Positions 16,647-24,374 of a stretch of 64,000 nt of DNA are shown in pieces. The stretch comes from Stappia sp. (GTDB lineage Bacteria; Pseudomonadota; Alphaproteobacteria; Rhizobiales; Stappiaceae), in assembly GCF_040110915.1 (NCBI RefSeq), contig NZ_CP157793.1, positions 2,182,939 through 2,246,938 of the forward strand, written 5' to 3'. Each line of letters starts with the position of its first letter. Positions within the stretch are counted from its first letter, which is position 1. A program made the translations under genes and the position numbers. Under the pieces are notes generated by a model. It saw only the letters and a list, made by a program, of their open reading frames with translations. It had not been told where the DNA came from and searched no databases.

Positions 16647-19391
16647 TCATTGTGCTGGCTGGGCTGCGGCGCCCATGGCGCCCCGGCCGCGCTCGATGTC
16701 GTGCAGCAGCCCGCCGGGGCGCGTGTAGACGACCCAGGTGATCCCGACGCAGATCGCGTAGAAGATCAGGAAGCCCCAGAGCGCGCCCACGGCCGACCCC
16801 GTCATCGCGATCGAGGTGCCGTAGGCCTTGGGGATGAAGAAGGCGCCATAGGCCGCAATCGCCGAGGTGAAGGCGGTGATCGCGCCCGATTCCATGGCGA
16901 TCTGCCGCTTGCGCTCCTCGACGCCGAGCTCCGGCATCAGGTGCGGCACCTCGCGCCCCATGATCACCGGGATCATCTGGAAGGTGGAGGCATTGCCGAC
17001 GCCGGTCAGGAAGAACAGCGCCATGAAGCAGGCGAAGAAGCCGACGAAGGACCCGACGCCGAGGAAGACGATCACGCCGAAGGTGGCCGCGATCATGGCC
17101 GCGAAGGTCCAGAAGGTCACCCGCCCCCCGCCGAAGCGGTCGCTGATCCAGCCGGTCGCGGCCCGGCTCAACGCGCCCACCAGCGGCCCGAGAAACACGT
17201 AGTTGAGCGCGTTCACCTCGGGAAAGGCCAGTTTCGTCAGCAGCGGGAAGCCCGCCGAATAGCCGATGAAGCTGCCGAAGGTGCCGGTGTAGAGGATGCA
17301 CATCAGCCAGTTGTGCGTGCGGCTGAAGATCACCGCCTGATCGGCGAAGCTGGCGCGTGCATCCGCGATGTCGTTCATGCCCAGCCAGGCGGCGACGGTG
17401 GCCGCGAGGATGAAGGGCACCCAGACGAAGCCGGCGTTCTGCATCCACAGTTGCCCGCCGTCGGACATGGTCTGCGGCTGCCCGCCCAGCGCCCCGAAGA
17501 CCCCCGCCGTGATGACGATCGGCACGAGGAACTGCATGACCGAGACGCCCAGGTTGCCGAGCCCGGCGTTCAGCGCCAGCGCGTTGCCCTTCTCGGCCTT
17601 CGGGAAGAAGTAGCCGATGTTGGCCATCGAAGAGGCGAAGTTGCCGCCGCCGAAGCCGCACAGGAGCGCCAGCACGAGAAAGATGAGGTAGGGCGTCTCG
17701 GGGTTTTGCACCGCGTAGCCGATGCCCATGGCCGGCAGCAGCAAGGACGCGGTCGACAGGGTCGTCCACAGCCGTCCGCCGAAGACCGGCACCATAAAGC
17801 TGTAGAAGATCCGCAAGCTCGCGCCCGAAAGGCCCGGCAGCGCCGCCAGCCAGAAAAGCTGGCCCGGCGTGAAGTCGAAGCCGATGGCAGGCAGGCGTGC
17901 CACCACGACCGACCAGACCATCCACACGGAGAACGCAAGCAGCAGCGCCGGGATCGAGATCCACAGGTTGCGGCGCGCCACGGCCTGCCCCTTCTCGTTC
18001 CAGAACGCGGCATCCTCGGGCCGCCAGTCCTGCAGCACCCGCGGCATGACGGTTTTGCCCGGAACATGGATATCCTGCATCTCCGGCAGGCTCGGCAGGT
18101 CGTCGAGCGCGGGACCGTGGGCCGCCCGCTCCATGGCGCGGATCGACAGATGCATCCAGGTGAGCGCAATCGCGACAAGCCCGAACAGGATCGCGAAGCA
18201 GGAGGTATAGATGCCGGTCAGATCCAGCGCGGCGCCGAAGACGATCGGCAGGACGAAGCCTCCAAGCCCCCCGATCATGCCCACCAGGCCGCCGACCGCG
18301 CCGACGTGTCTGGGGTAGTAGACGGGGATGTGCTTGAACACCGCCGCCTTGCCGAGGCTCATGAAGAAGCCGAGCGCGAACAGGACGACGATGAACGGCC
18401 AGAAGCCCATCATGGTCGAAAAGGCGATCGGTCCGTCCTTGCCCTGCACGATGTAGGCCGTCGGCGGATAGGACAGCATGAACAGCAGGACCAGCGAGAA
18501 GCCGAAGGTCCAGTACATGACCTGACGGGCTCCGAACTTGTCGCTGAGGTGGCCGCCATAGGCGCGGAACAGCGAGGCCGACAGGCTGAAGGAGGCGGCG
18601 GCCATGCCCGCCGTCTTCACGTCCACGCCGTAGACGTCGATCAGGTAGTGCGGCATCCACAATGCGAGCGCAACGAAGGCGCCGAACACGAAGAAGTAGT
18701 AGAGCGAGAAGCGCCAGACCTGAAGATTGCGCAGCGGCGCGAACTGCTCCGCCAGCGAGGGCGCCTTCGCCCCTGTCCTGCGCCGCTCGACCAGTTCGGG
18801 ATCGTCCTTGGCCAGCAGGAAGAACAGGACGCCGACGATGGCCAGCCCGAACGCCCAGACATAGGCGACGCCGTGCCAGCCATAGGCGACCAGGACGAAG
18901 GGCGCGATGAACTTGGTCACCGCCGCGCCGACATTGCCCGCACCGAAAATCCCGAGCGCCGTGCCCTGGTGGCCCGCGTCATACCAGCGGCTGACATAGG
19001 CCACGCCGATGATGAAGGATCCGCCGGCGAGCCCGATGCCGAGAGCCGCGATCAGATACATGATGTAACTGTCGGCCAGGGTCAGGGCCCAGGTCGCCAG
19101 GGCGGTCAGGATCATCTGGCCGGCAAACACCAGCCGGCCGCCGTATTTCTCCGTCCAGACACCGAGGAACAGGCGGGTGATCGACCCGGTCAGGATCGGC
19201 GTGGCGACGAGAAGGCCGAACTGCGTGTCGTTCAGGCCAAGCTCGTCCTTGATGGCGACGCCGATGATGGAAAAGATCGTCCAGACCGCGAAACAGGCGG
19301 TGAAGGCGATCGTGCTCAGACCCAGTGCGCGGTTCTGATCGCGGCTTGAGACTGCGGCTTCGGTCTGCATGTCGGACCCCCGGCAAGACAT
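16647..19391 (-). CDS. narK: Fused nitrate/nitrite transporter NarK1-NarK2
   Basis: This 914-residue protein holds two complete 12-segment MFS transporters in one chain. The first (about residues 20-420) carries the nitrate signature AGNVGAAVTKF. The second (about 465-910) carries GGNFASSMANIGYFF and LNAGLGNLGVSVMQF. In Paracoccus the NarK1-like half is a proton-nitrate symporter and the NarK2-like half a nitrate/nitrite exchanger. The ATG at 19391 was chosen because GAGGGGGG precedes it; an in-frame ATG at 19370 is an alternative. It leads the nar operon, 64 bases before narG, and has an FNR-type box about 60 bases upstream. Confidence 0.95.
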   Translation of the reverse strand: MSCRGSDMQTEAAVSSRDQNRALGLSTIAFTACFAVWTIFSIIGVAIKDELGLNDTQFGLLVATPILTGSITRLFLGVWTEKYGGRLVFAGQMILTALATWALTLADSYIMYLIAALGIGLAGGSFIIGVAYVSRWYDAGHQGTALGIFGAGNVGAAVTKFIAPFVLVAYGWHGVAYVWAFGLAIVGVLFFLLAKDDPELVERRRTGAKAPSLAEQFAPLRNLQVWRFSLYYFFVFGAFVALALWMPHYLIDVYGVDVKTAGMAAASFSLSASLFRAYGGHLSDKFGARQVMYWTFGFSLVLLFMLSYPPTAYIVQGKDGPIAFSTMMGFWPFIVVLFALGFFMSLGKAAVFKHIPVYYPRHVGAVGGLVGMIGGLGGFVLPIVFGAALDLTGIYTSCFAILFGLVAIALTWMHLSIRAMERAAHGPALDDLPSLPEMQDIHVPGKTVMPRVLQDWRPEDAAFWNEKGQAVARRNLWISIPALLLAFSVWMVWSVVVARLPAIGFDFTPGQLFWLAALPGLSGASLRIFYSFMVPVFGGRLWTTLSTASLLLPAMGIGYAVQNPETPYLIFLVLALLCGFGGGNFASSMANIGYFFPKAEKGNALALNAGLGNLGVSVMQFLVPIVITAGVFGALGGQPQTMSDGGQLWMQNAGFVWVPFILAATVAAWLGMNDIADARASFADQAVIFSRTHNWLMCILYTGTFGSFIGYSAGFPLLTKLAFPEVNALNYVFLGPLVGALSRAATGWISDRFGGGRVTFWTFAAMIAATFGVIVFLGVGSFVGFFACFMALFFLTGVGNASTFQMIPVIMGREVPHLMPELGVEERKRQIAMESGAITAFTSAIAAYGAFFIPKAYGTSIAMTGSAVGALWGFLIFYAICVGITWVVYTRPGGLLHDIERGRGAMGAAAQPAQ

Positions 19392-19449
19392 GTGTTCCCC
19401 CCTCGATGGGGCGTCCTGCCAGAGGTGCAGCCGGAGCCGCCTCGATCGT

Positions 19450-19463
19450 TTGATCTAGATCAT
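19450..19463 (-). promoter_or_regulatory. FNR/NarR-type binding site upstream of narK
   Basis: TTGAT-CTAG-ATCAT matches nine of ten conserved bases of the FNR consensus TTGAT-N4-ATCAA. Its centre lies about 65 bases upstream of the narK start. A transcription start about 25 bases before that ATG would put the box at -41.5, the usual activating position. The likely binders are FNR-family proteins, including NarR encoded next door. Confidence 0.75.
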
Positions 19464-19509
19464 GAATCAGCGGAAAGTGCTGTGAAATAAATAGGTTACA
19501 GGAAAAAGT

Positions 19510-19529
19510 CATCCATGCCGGGATGGATG
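19510..19529. promoter_or_regulatory. Inverted repeat in the narK-narR intergenic region
   Basis: The arms CATCCAT and ATGGATG are perfect complements separated by six bases. The repeat lies between the two FNR-type boxes in the 230-base divergent promoter region. It does not match the FNR consensus, so it may bind a different regulator, or it may act as a hairpin in an untranslated leader. No assignment is made. Confidence 0.4.
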
Positions 19530-19564
19530 ATCAAGGGGCGACCCGACAAGCATCAAACCGGCAA

Positions 19565-19578
19565 TTGACTTCCATCAA
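19565..19578 (+). promoter_or_regulatory. FNR-type binding site upstream of narR
   Basis: TTGAC-TTCC-ATCAA matches nine of ten conserved FNR-box bases. It lies 45 bases before the narR ATG. This could give oxygen-responsive control or autoregulation of narR. Position relative to a transcription start is unknown. Confidence 0.65.
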
Positions 19579-19623
19579 TCGATCTGTCGACATTTGCCAA
19601 GCGTGGAGCGACCGAGGAAAAAC

Positions 19624-20322
19624 ATGCCCGATTCAGAGTACCAGGACATTCGAAGCCTCGATCTCTTTTCGCAGATGGCGGATGAGAATTTCAAAGCCCT
19701 GATGCGTGGCGCCTATGTGCAGAATTTCCCCGAACAGATCGAACTGATCACCGAAGGGGAGCCGAGCGACTTTCTTCACGTCGTCATTTCCGGCTCCGTC
19801 GATCTCTTTTCGGCCTGGAATGGCCGCGATACCAGCATGGCGACGGTCCGTCCGATTTCGACCTTCATCCTTGCCGCGACCATCAAGGACGCGCCCTATC
19901 TGATGTCGGCGCGCACGCTCGAGAAAAGCCGCATCGCGCTGATCCCCAGTCAGGACGTGCGCGCGATCTTCGACGCCGACGGCAGCTTCGCCCGTGCGAT
20001 CGTCACCGAGCTGGCGCAATGTTATCGCTCCGTCATCAAGTCCCAGAAGGATCTCAAGCTCAGAACCTCGCTCGAGCGGCTCGCCAACTATCTGCTCAGG
20101 CAACAGAAGTATTCGGGCGGAGGGGCCGTGTTCGAGCTTGATTTCGAAAAGCGTCGGCTTGCGTCCGTGCTGGGGATGACGCCGGAAAACCTGAGCCGCG
20201 CCTTCAAGGGCCTTCAGCCCTATGGCGTTCTCGTCAACGGCACCCGCATCACGATCAACAACCAGTCGGATCTGGAACGCTTCGCCAAACCGAACCCCTT
20301 GATCGATGACTTCTCAAGCTGA
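19624..20322 (+). CDS. narR: Crp/Fnr-family regulator, NarR type
   Basis: This 232-residue regulator has an N-terminal cyclic-nucleotide-binding-like beta roll (about 10-120), a long dimer helix and a C-terminal helix-turn-helix (RRLASVLGMTPENLSRAFKGL, about 175-195). It lacks the N-terminal cysteine cluster of FNR and has only a single Cys, in the dimer helix, so it should not sense oxygen through a 4Fe-4S cluster. In Paracoccus pantotrophus a similar protein, NarR, encoded beside narK activates nar expression in response to nitrate or nitrite. The ATG at 19624 follows GAGGAAAAAC. A start ten codons upstream is possible but has a weaker ribosome-binding site. Confidence 0.85.
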   Translation: MPDSEYQDIRSLDLFSQMADENFKALMRGAYVQNFPEQIELITEGEPSDFLHVVISGSVDLFSAWNGRDTSMATVRPISTFILAATIKDAPYLMSARTLEKSRIALIPSQDVRAIFDADGSFARAIVTELAQCYRSVIKSQKDLKLRTSLERLANYLLRQQKYSGGGAVFELDFEKRRLASVLGMTPENLSRAFKGLQPYGVLVNGTRITINNQSDLERFAKPNPLIDDFSS

Positions 20323-20452
20323 CGGACGAACCGCGACGAGATCGCCGCCCGTCACCGCCGAAGGCCCCTGGAAAGATATCCCGTCAACCTGACGCCGGGC
20401 CCGGGACATCGAGACGCTGCAATCCGGAGTAATCAGGAGCGATCAGGAACGT

Positions 20453-21118
20453 TCAGGGCAGCGGGCTGACGCCGAAGAGCACGGGATGGGCCCACAGGAG
20501 CGCGGCGTAGAGGACGCCGCCGGCCACCAGCCGCGCAATCATCCCCCCTGACACGCGCCGGGGCAGCAGCGGTGCATCGGCCACCGCCGACCGCAGGCGC
20601 TGCCAGTCCGCCCCCATCTCGCGACGCTTGCGTCGGTCGATCAGCCGGCCACCCAGAGCCGCGAAGGCGGCGAAGGTGCCGAAGAGGATCACATGGGCCA
20701 GATCCCCGTTCGGCACGACATGGGCCGTCGCCCAGAGCGCAAGCGCCAGAAGCAGCGGATGACGCGACCACCGGACGAGGCCGGGTCTTTGCGGATCGAA
20801 CAGGTCGTTGCGCGCGCCGCCGAAGGAGAACGGGTTGGGCCGGGCGATGGAGAACGCCAGGATCAGGCACACGCCCCCCATGATCGCCAGGGGCACATGG
20901 GTCTGCCACGGCGCCCGGTCCCAGAGCGGCCAATAGGGCGCGCGCGCCGCCGCCCCGATCAGCCAGGCAAGACCAGCCAGCGACAGCGCGGAATAGACCA
21001 GCGTGAACCCGACCTCCCCCAGACGCGCCTGCAAGAGGGGCCGCAGCGGCGGGCGCACCGGCAGGGAGTGCGACAGTAAGAACACGACATAGGCCGCGAC
21101 GAACTCAAGCCATGCCAT
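20453..21118 (-). CDS. nnrU: NnrU family membrane protein
   Basis: This 221-residue polytopic membrane protein of the NnrU family has about six hydrophobic segments. It contains the characteristic PNPFSFGGARNDLFDPQRPGLVRWSRHPLLLALALWA region (start about residue 94), which resembles the isoprenylcysteine methyltransferase/DUF1295 membrane fold. NnrU genes accompany denitrification and NO-responsive genes in Rhodobacter and Paracoccus, but their biochemical role is unknown. It follows nnrS by 11 bases and ends the operon. Confidence 0.9.
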   Translation of the reverse strand: MAWLEFVAAYVVFLLSHSLPVRPPLRPLLQARLGEVGFTLVYSALSLAGLAWLIGAAARAPYWPLWDRAPWQTHVPLAIMGGVCLILAFSIARPNPFSFGGARNDLFDPQRPGLVRWSRHPLLLALALWATAHVVPNGDLAHVILFGTFAAFAALGGRLIDRRKRREMGADWQRLRSAVADAPLLPRRVSGGMIARLVAGGVLYAALLWAHPVLFGVSPLP

Positions 21119-21129
21119 GGACGTGCCCT

Positions 21130-22335
21130 TCAGGCGCGTCCGGCGTCGGGACGGCGCAGCAACGGCGTCCCATAGGCGACAGCGAAGCCCCCGAAGGCGA
21201 GGATCCACGACACCCCGGCCACCATGTTCAAGGCCCCCGAATACGCGGGCCACAGGCCGCCCGCGACACGCGCGAACACGGACAGGACCAGCGCCGCGTA
21301 GATCGCGACCGTGCCCGCCCCGGCCGTCAGCTCCCGCCCGGTGTGTCCGAGCGTTGCCCGCGTCATGATCGCCAGCGTCATCAGCCCGATCGCGCCCGCC
21401 ATCCACAGATGCTGCGCCCCCGCCATCCCGAGGGAGCCCGGCGCGAGGATTTCCAGCGCCAGCGCCAGCGCGCCCAGCGGCACGAAGGCATAGCCCGCAT
21501 GCAGCACGCTCAGCAGCGGTTCGGCCAGCGTCCGGCGCCCCGCCCAGCGCGCCAGCCGCGCCGCATGCAGCCCCCCGGCGACCGCAAGCGCCAGACCCGT
21601 GACAACGGACACAGGCAGGACGACCCACACCGCCAGCGCCACCAGCAACGCAACCAGCGCCGCCTTGTCGAAGGCTTGCATCGGCGGCACCGGAAGCCCG
21701 GCACTGCGCCGCTTCACCAGCCAGTTTCGTGTGAACGACGGCACCACGCGCCCGCCGATCACGGCAATCATCATGACAGAAGCGCCCAGTCCCAGCCGCA
21801 GACCGTATCCTTGCGCGGCGAAACCGCCGCGCGCGGCCTCCCAATGGAACAGCGCGTTGCCGAGAATGAAGACCCCGAGCATCGCCAGCACGATCAGGTT
21901 GCGCCAGGTCTTGCCCGCCACGATTTCACGCCCGATCGCGAGGGCGAACACCACCGGAAAGGCCAGGTCGAGGGCGGCGACGAGCCCGGCCGGCAGGGCG
22001 CTCGAGACGGCGATGGCTCCGCGCCCGACGAGCCACAGCCCGGCGAGTGTCGCCAGCCGCCAGCCCACGATCGGCAGCCGCCCGGTCCAGTTCGGCACCG
22101 CCGTCAGCAGAAAGCCCGCGATCACGGCGCCCAGATAGCCGAAGAGGAATTCGTGCGCGTGCCAGCCGACCGGATCGAAGGCGGTGGGGAGCGTCAGGTC
22201 CCCCGACAGCATCGGCACCCAGAGCGCCATGGCCAGCGCGGCCCAGACCGCCGCGCCGAAAAAGAACGGCCGAAACCCGAAGGTCAGGATCGCGGGGCCC
22301 GTCCAGGCGCGCATCTGCTCGGTCGTGGTGGTCAT
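21130..22335 (-). CDS. nnrS: NnrS family heme-copper membrane protein
   Basis: This 401-residue protein with about twelve hydrophobic segments belongs to the NnrS family. It starts with the family's LTFGFRPFFFGAAVWAAL. It contains WHAHEFLFGYLGAVIAGFLLTAVPNWTG and GGRVVPSFTRNWL, plus several histidines suited to heme binding. NnrS is known to relieve nitrosative stress by an unclear mechanism and is usually controlled by NO-responsive regulators. The start overlaps the stop of the cyclo-ligase gene by four bases. Confidence 0.94.
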   Translation of the reverse strand: MTTTTEQMRAWTGPAILTFGFRPFFFGAAVWAALAMALWVPMLSGDLTLPTAFDPVGWHAHEFLFGYLGAVIAGFLLTAVPNWTGRLPIVGWRLATLAGLWLVGRGAIAVSSALPAGLVAALDLAFPVVFALAIGREIVAGKTWRNLIVLAMLGVFILGNALFHWEAARGGFAAQGYGLRLGLGASVMMIAVIGGRVVPSFTRNWLVKRRSAGLPVPPMQAFDKAALVALLVALAVWVVLPVSVVTGLALAVAGGLHAARLARWAGRRTLAEPLLSVLHAGYAFVPLGALALALEILAPGSLGMAGAQHLWMAGAIGLMTLAIMTRATLGHTGRELTAGAGTVAIYAALVLSVFARVAGGLWPAYSGALNMVAGVSWILAFGGFAVAYGTPLLRRPDAGRA

Positions 22336-23027
22336 CTGTGGGTCCTTGAGTCCGGCCTCGTCGCCGCGATGCCGTCCTCGGTCAGGATCAGGTCGAGCGG
22401 AACATCATGGGGTTGCGGATAGATCGTGGGCAGGCGCGCGGCTGCGAGCGCGATGCCGATGGTGACGGGCGGCGGGGTCAGCACCGCGAGCGTCCGGTCG
22501 AAATAGCCGCCACCCCAGCCCAGCCGATAGCAGCCGTCCGTCCACCCCAGGCAGGGGGCCAGCGCGATGTCGGGCGTCAGCACATCGGCGTCCGACGGGG
22601 GCACGGGGATGTTCCAGTCGCCGCGCACCAGTTTCGACCCCGGCGTCCAGCGCCGAAAGACCAGCGGCGCCGCGCGGGTTTCGACCACGGGCAGCGCGAT
22701 GGTGACGCCCGCGCGATGCAGTTCGGTCAGACGCGAGCGCAGATCGGGCTCCCCCTTGATCGGCCAGTAGCCGGACAGCACGAGCCCCTGCCCTGTCCCG
22801 CGTTCGGCGATCACCCTGCCCAGATGCTCGCCGACCATCACCGACACCAGCGCCCGCATGGCCTGACCGAGGCCGTCCCTCAGCCCGGCGAGCCGTGTCC
22901 GCTCCGCCCGGCGCCACCGCGCGACATCGCGCGCCTGCCCGGGATCGACGGCGAGCGGGTCGAAATAGGCGGCGTCGACCTCCGCCGCCATGCAGGGCGG
23001 CGAGGCATATGTCCCGAAACCGGTCAT
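22332..23027 (-). CDS. 5-formyltetrahydrofolate cyclo-ligase family protein
   Basis: This 231-residue protein matches the 5-FTHF cyclo-ligase family, which converts 5-formyl- to 5,10-methenyl-tetrahydrofolate using ATP. The substrate-binding end motif GWGGGYFDRTLAVL (about 182-195) is present, as are SGYWPIKGEPDLR and RGDWNIPVPPSD. It is longer at the N-terminus than short family members. The start was chosen at the ATGA overlap with the upstream 88-residue ORF. A folate enzyme placed between a globin and nnrS with overlapping genes on both sides is unusual. It may be a second copy with a nitrosative-stress role. Confidence 0.88.
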   Translation of the reverse strand: MTGFGTYASPPCMAAEVDAAYFDPLAVDPGQARDVARWRRAERTRLAGLRDGLGQAMRALVSVMVGEHLGRVIAERGTGQGLVLSGYWPIKGEPDLRSRLTELHRAGVTIALPVVETRAAPLVFRRWTPGSKLVRGDWNIPVPPSDADVLTPDIALAPCLGWTDGCYRLGWGGGYFDRTLAVLTPPPVTIGIALAAARLPTIYPQPHDVPLDLILTEDGIAATRPDSRTHR

Positions 23028-23290
23028 CTCGGGGGCTCCAACCAGGGGAAACGCACATCGCTGTCCAGCCGGATGCACTCATCAAACAGCTCGCCGAGAG
23101 CACGGCGGGCGCCTTGGCGGAGTGCGGGCAAGCGGATCGGCTCGCCCTTCCCCCGTGTCGCCACCCCCTCGCCGACCAGGACGGCCAACCCGGCCTGCAC
23201 CCGCAGGTGCAGGCGATCCGAAGCGTGGCGGCGCGCTTCGCGGGCGCAAGCCACGTCCATGATGTCGCGGATGGGGGCCGCTTCGCTCAT
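23024..23290 (-). CDS. Small conserved-looking hypothetical protein in the NO operon
   Basis: This 88-residue protein with a strongly charged, mainly helical composition has no signal peptide and no cysteine cluster (one Cys near residue 15, one near 72). It is not recognised. It begins 15 bases after the globin stop and its own stop overlaps the cyclo-ligase start by four bases. That tight packing is the main reason to accept it as a real gene. No function is proposed. Confidence 0.6.
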   Translation of the reverse strand: MSEAAPIRDIMDVACAREARRHASDRLHLRVQAGLAVLVGEGVATRGKGEPIRLPALRQGARRALGELFDECIRLDSDVRFPWLEPPR

Positions 23291-23305
23291 CGTGCTCCTC
23301 GCGCC

Positions 23306-23776
23306 TCAGCTCAGGTTGCGAACGGCGCCCGGACCGCCCCTCGCCGCCTCGGCGGCACTGTTCAGCGAACGCGCGATGCGCTCGGCGCGCGCGATCACAT
23401 GCGCGGCGCCTGCCGGCGTGCAGATCTCCCGCGCGGTCTCACGGAACAGGGCAAGCCACCGCTCGAAATGCGTCGCATCGACCGGCAACCGCGCGTGGGC
23501 GGGCACCGGCCGCCCGTGATAGCGCCCGGTCATCAGCGCGACCGAGGACCAGAAGGCCACCAGGCGGTCCAGATGCGCCGCCCAGTCGGTGATCCGCGCC
23601 TCGAAGATCGGCCCGAGCACCGCGTCGCGGCGTATCCGGTCGTAGAAGCGCTCCACGAGCGCGCGCAGGACCCGCTCATCGAGGCCCGTCTCGATCATGA
23701 TGGCCTCGGTCATCTCCGGCCGGGCCGAGACGATGTCTGGTCGGGACGCGTGCGGCATCATCGGTTGCTCCGGCAT
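23306..23776 (-). CDS. Group III truncated hemoglobin-like protein
   Basis: This 156-residue globin resembles group III truncated hemoglobins. FYDRIRRDAVLGPIF (about 44-58) supplies the B-helix Tyr45, and Y-x-G-x-P...H...HFERWLALF spans about 86-111. Such globins bind oxygen and NO and are often induced by nitrosative stress. The chosen ATG at 23776 has AAGGG just upstream; later in-frame ATGs at residues 6 and 7 are alternatives. It heads an operon continuing to nnrS and nnrU and is divergent from the NsrR-like repressor gene. Confidence 0.82.
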   Translation of the reverse strand: MPEQPMMPHASRPDIVSARPEMTEAIMIETGLDERVLRALVERFYDRIRRDAVLGPIFEARITDWAAHLDRLVAFWSSVALMTGRYHGRPVPAHARLPVDATHFERWLALFRETAREICTPAGAAHVIARAERIARSLNSAAEAARGGPGAVRNLS

Positions 23777-23810
23777 TTCACCCTTGCAACGCAGCCTATA
23801 TCTGCTAATC

Positions 23811-23825
23811 GGTATTGTAAATACC
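23811..23825. promoter_or_regulatory. Inverted repeat, likely NsrR-like operator
   Basis: GGTATT-GTA-AATACC is a perfect inverted repeat with a three-base spacer. It sits in an AT-rich patch of the 73-base gap between the globin start and the Rrf2-family gene. It is the best candidate operator for that repressor, controlling both directions. The half-site is not identical to the Escherichia coli NsrR motif. Confidence 0.7.
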
Positions 23826-23849
23826 AATTCAAAGCGGGAGCCGGCGATC

Positions 23850-24266
23850 GTGCGTCTCACCTCCTTCACGGACTACGGCCTGCGCATGCTGATGCGCATG
23901 GCGAGCGAGCCGGAGCGCGCCTGTTCGTCGGCCGAACTGGCCGACGAGTTCGGCCTGTCGCGCAATCACCTTGCGAAGATCATGCAGCGGCTTTCCCGTG
24001 GCGGACTGATCGTGACACGGCGCGGCGGCGGCGGCGGCGCCGTGCTCGCCAAACCGCCGGGCGAGATCCGCCTCGGCGCGATCGTGCGACTGCTTGAGGA
24101 AGACCAGCCACTGGTTGAATGCTTCGCGGCCGACGGCGGCGCCTGCTCCATCGACGGACAGTGCCGCCTCAAGGCGCGCCTGCGCTCCGCGCAAGCCGCC
24201 TTCGTGACGGATCTCGACCGCTCCACCCTTGCCGATATCGCCCTGCGACCTGCCCCTGCGGCCTGA
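23850..24266 (+). CDS. Rrf2-family transcriptional repressor, NsrR-like
   Basis: This 138-residue regulator starts at a GTG after GCGGGAG. The start VRLTSFTDYGLRMLMRMA is typical of NsrR, followed by the winged helix (AELADEFGLSRNHLAKIMQRLSRGGLI). Three cysteines in the C-terminal loop (Cys91, Cys99, Cys105) match the positions of NsrR iron-sulfur ligands, but the first gap has seven residues rather than the usual four to five. NsrR senses NO through its cluster. The divergent globin-nnrS-nnrU operon is its likely target. Confidence 0.85.
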   Translation: MRLTSFTDYGLRMLMRMASEPERACSSAELADEFGLSRNHLAKIMQRLSRGGLIVTRRGGGGGAVLAKPPGEIRLGAIVRLLEEDQPLVECFAADGGACSIDGQCRLKARLRSAQAAFVTDLDRSTLADIALRPAPAA

Positions 24267-24374
24267 CCTCCCACGGTCTTGCACCTTCGAAGCTGCGTGC
24301 CTTCCGAAGCCCGATCCGTCCTCTACGCCAACGGCAAGCCGCGCCCGCGAGGCCCCGAGGACCTGCGGGGGCCG

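Noticed and set aside
16476..19349. 957-codon plus-strand frame opposite narK.
   Set aside because: Its translation is low-complexity His/Glu/Arg sequence mirrored from membrane-protein codons; the minus-strand NarK1-NarK2 product is clear.
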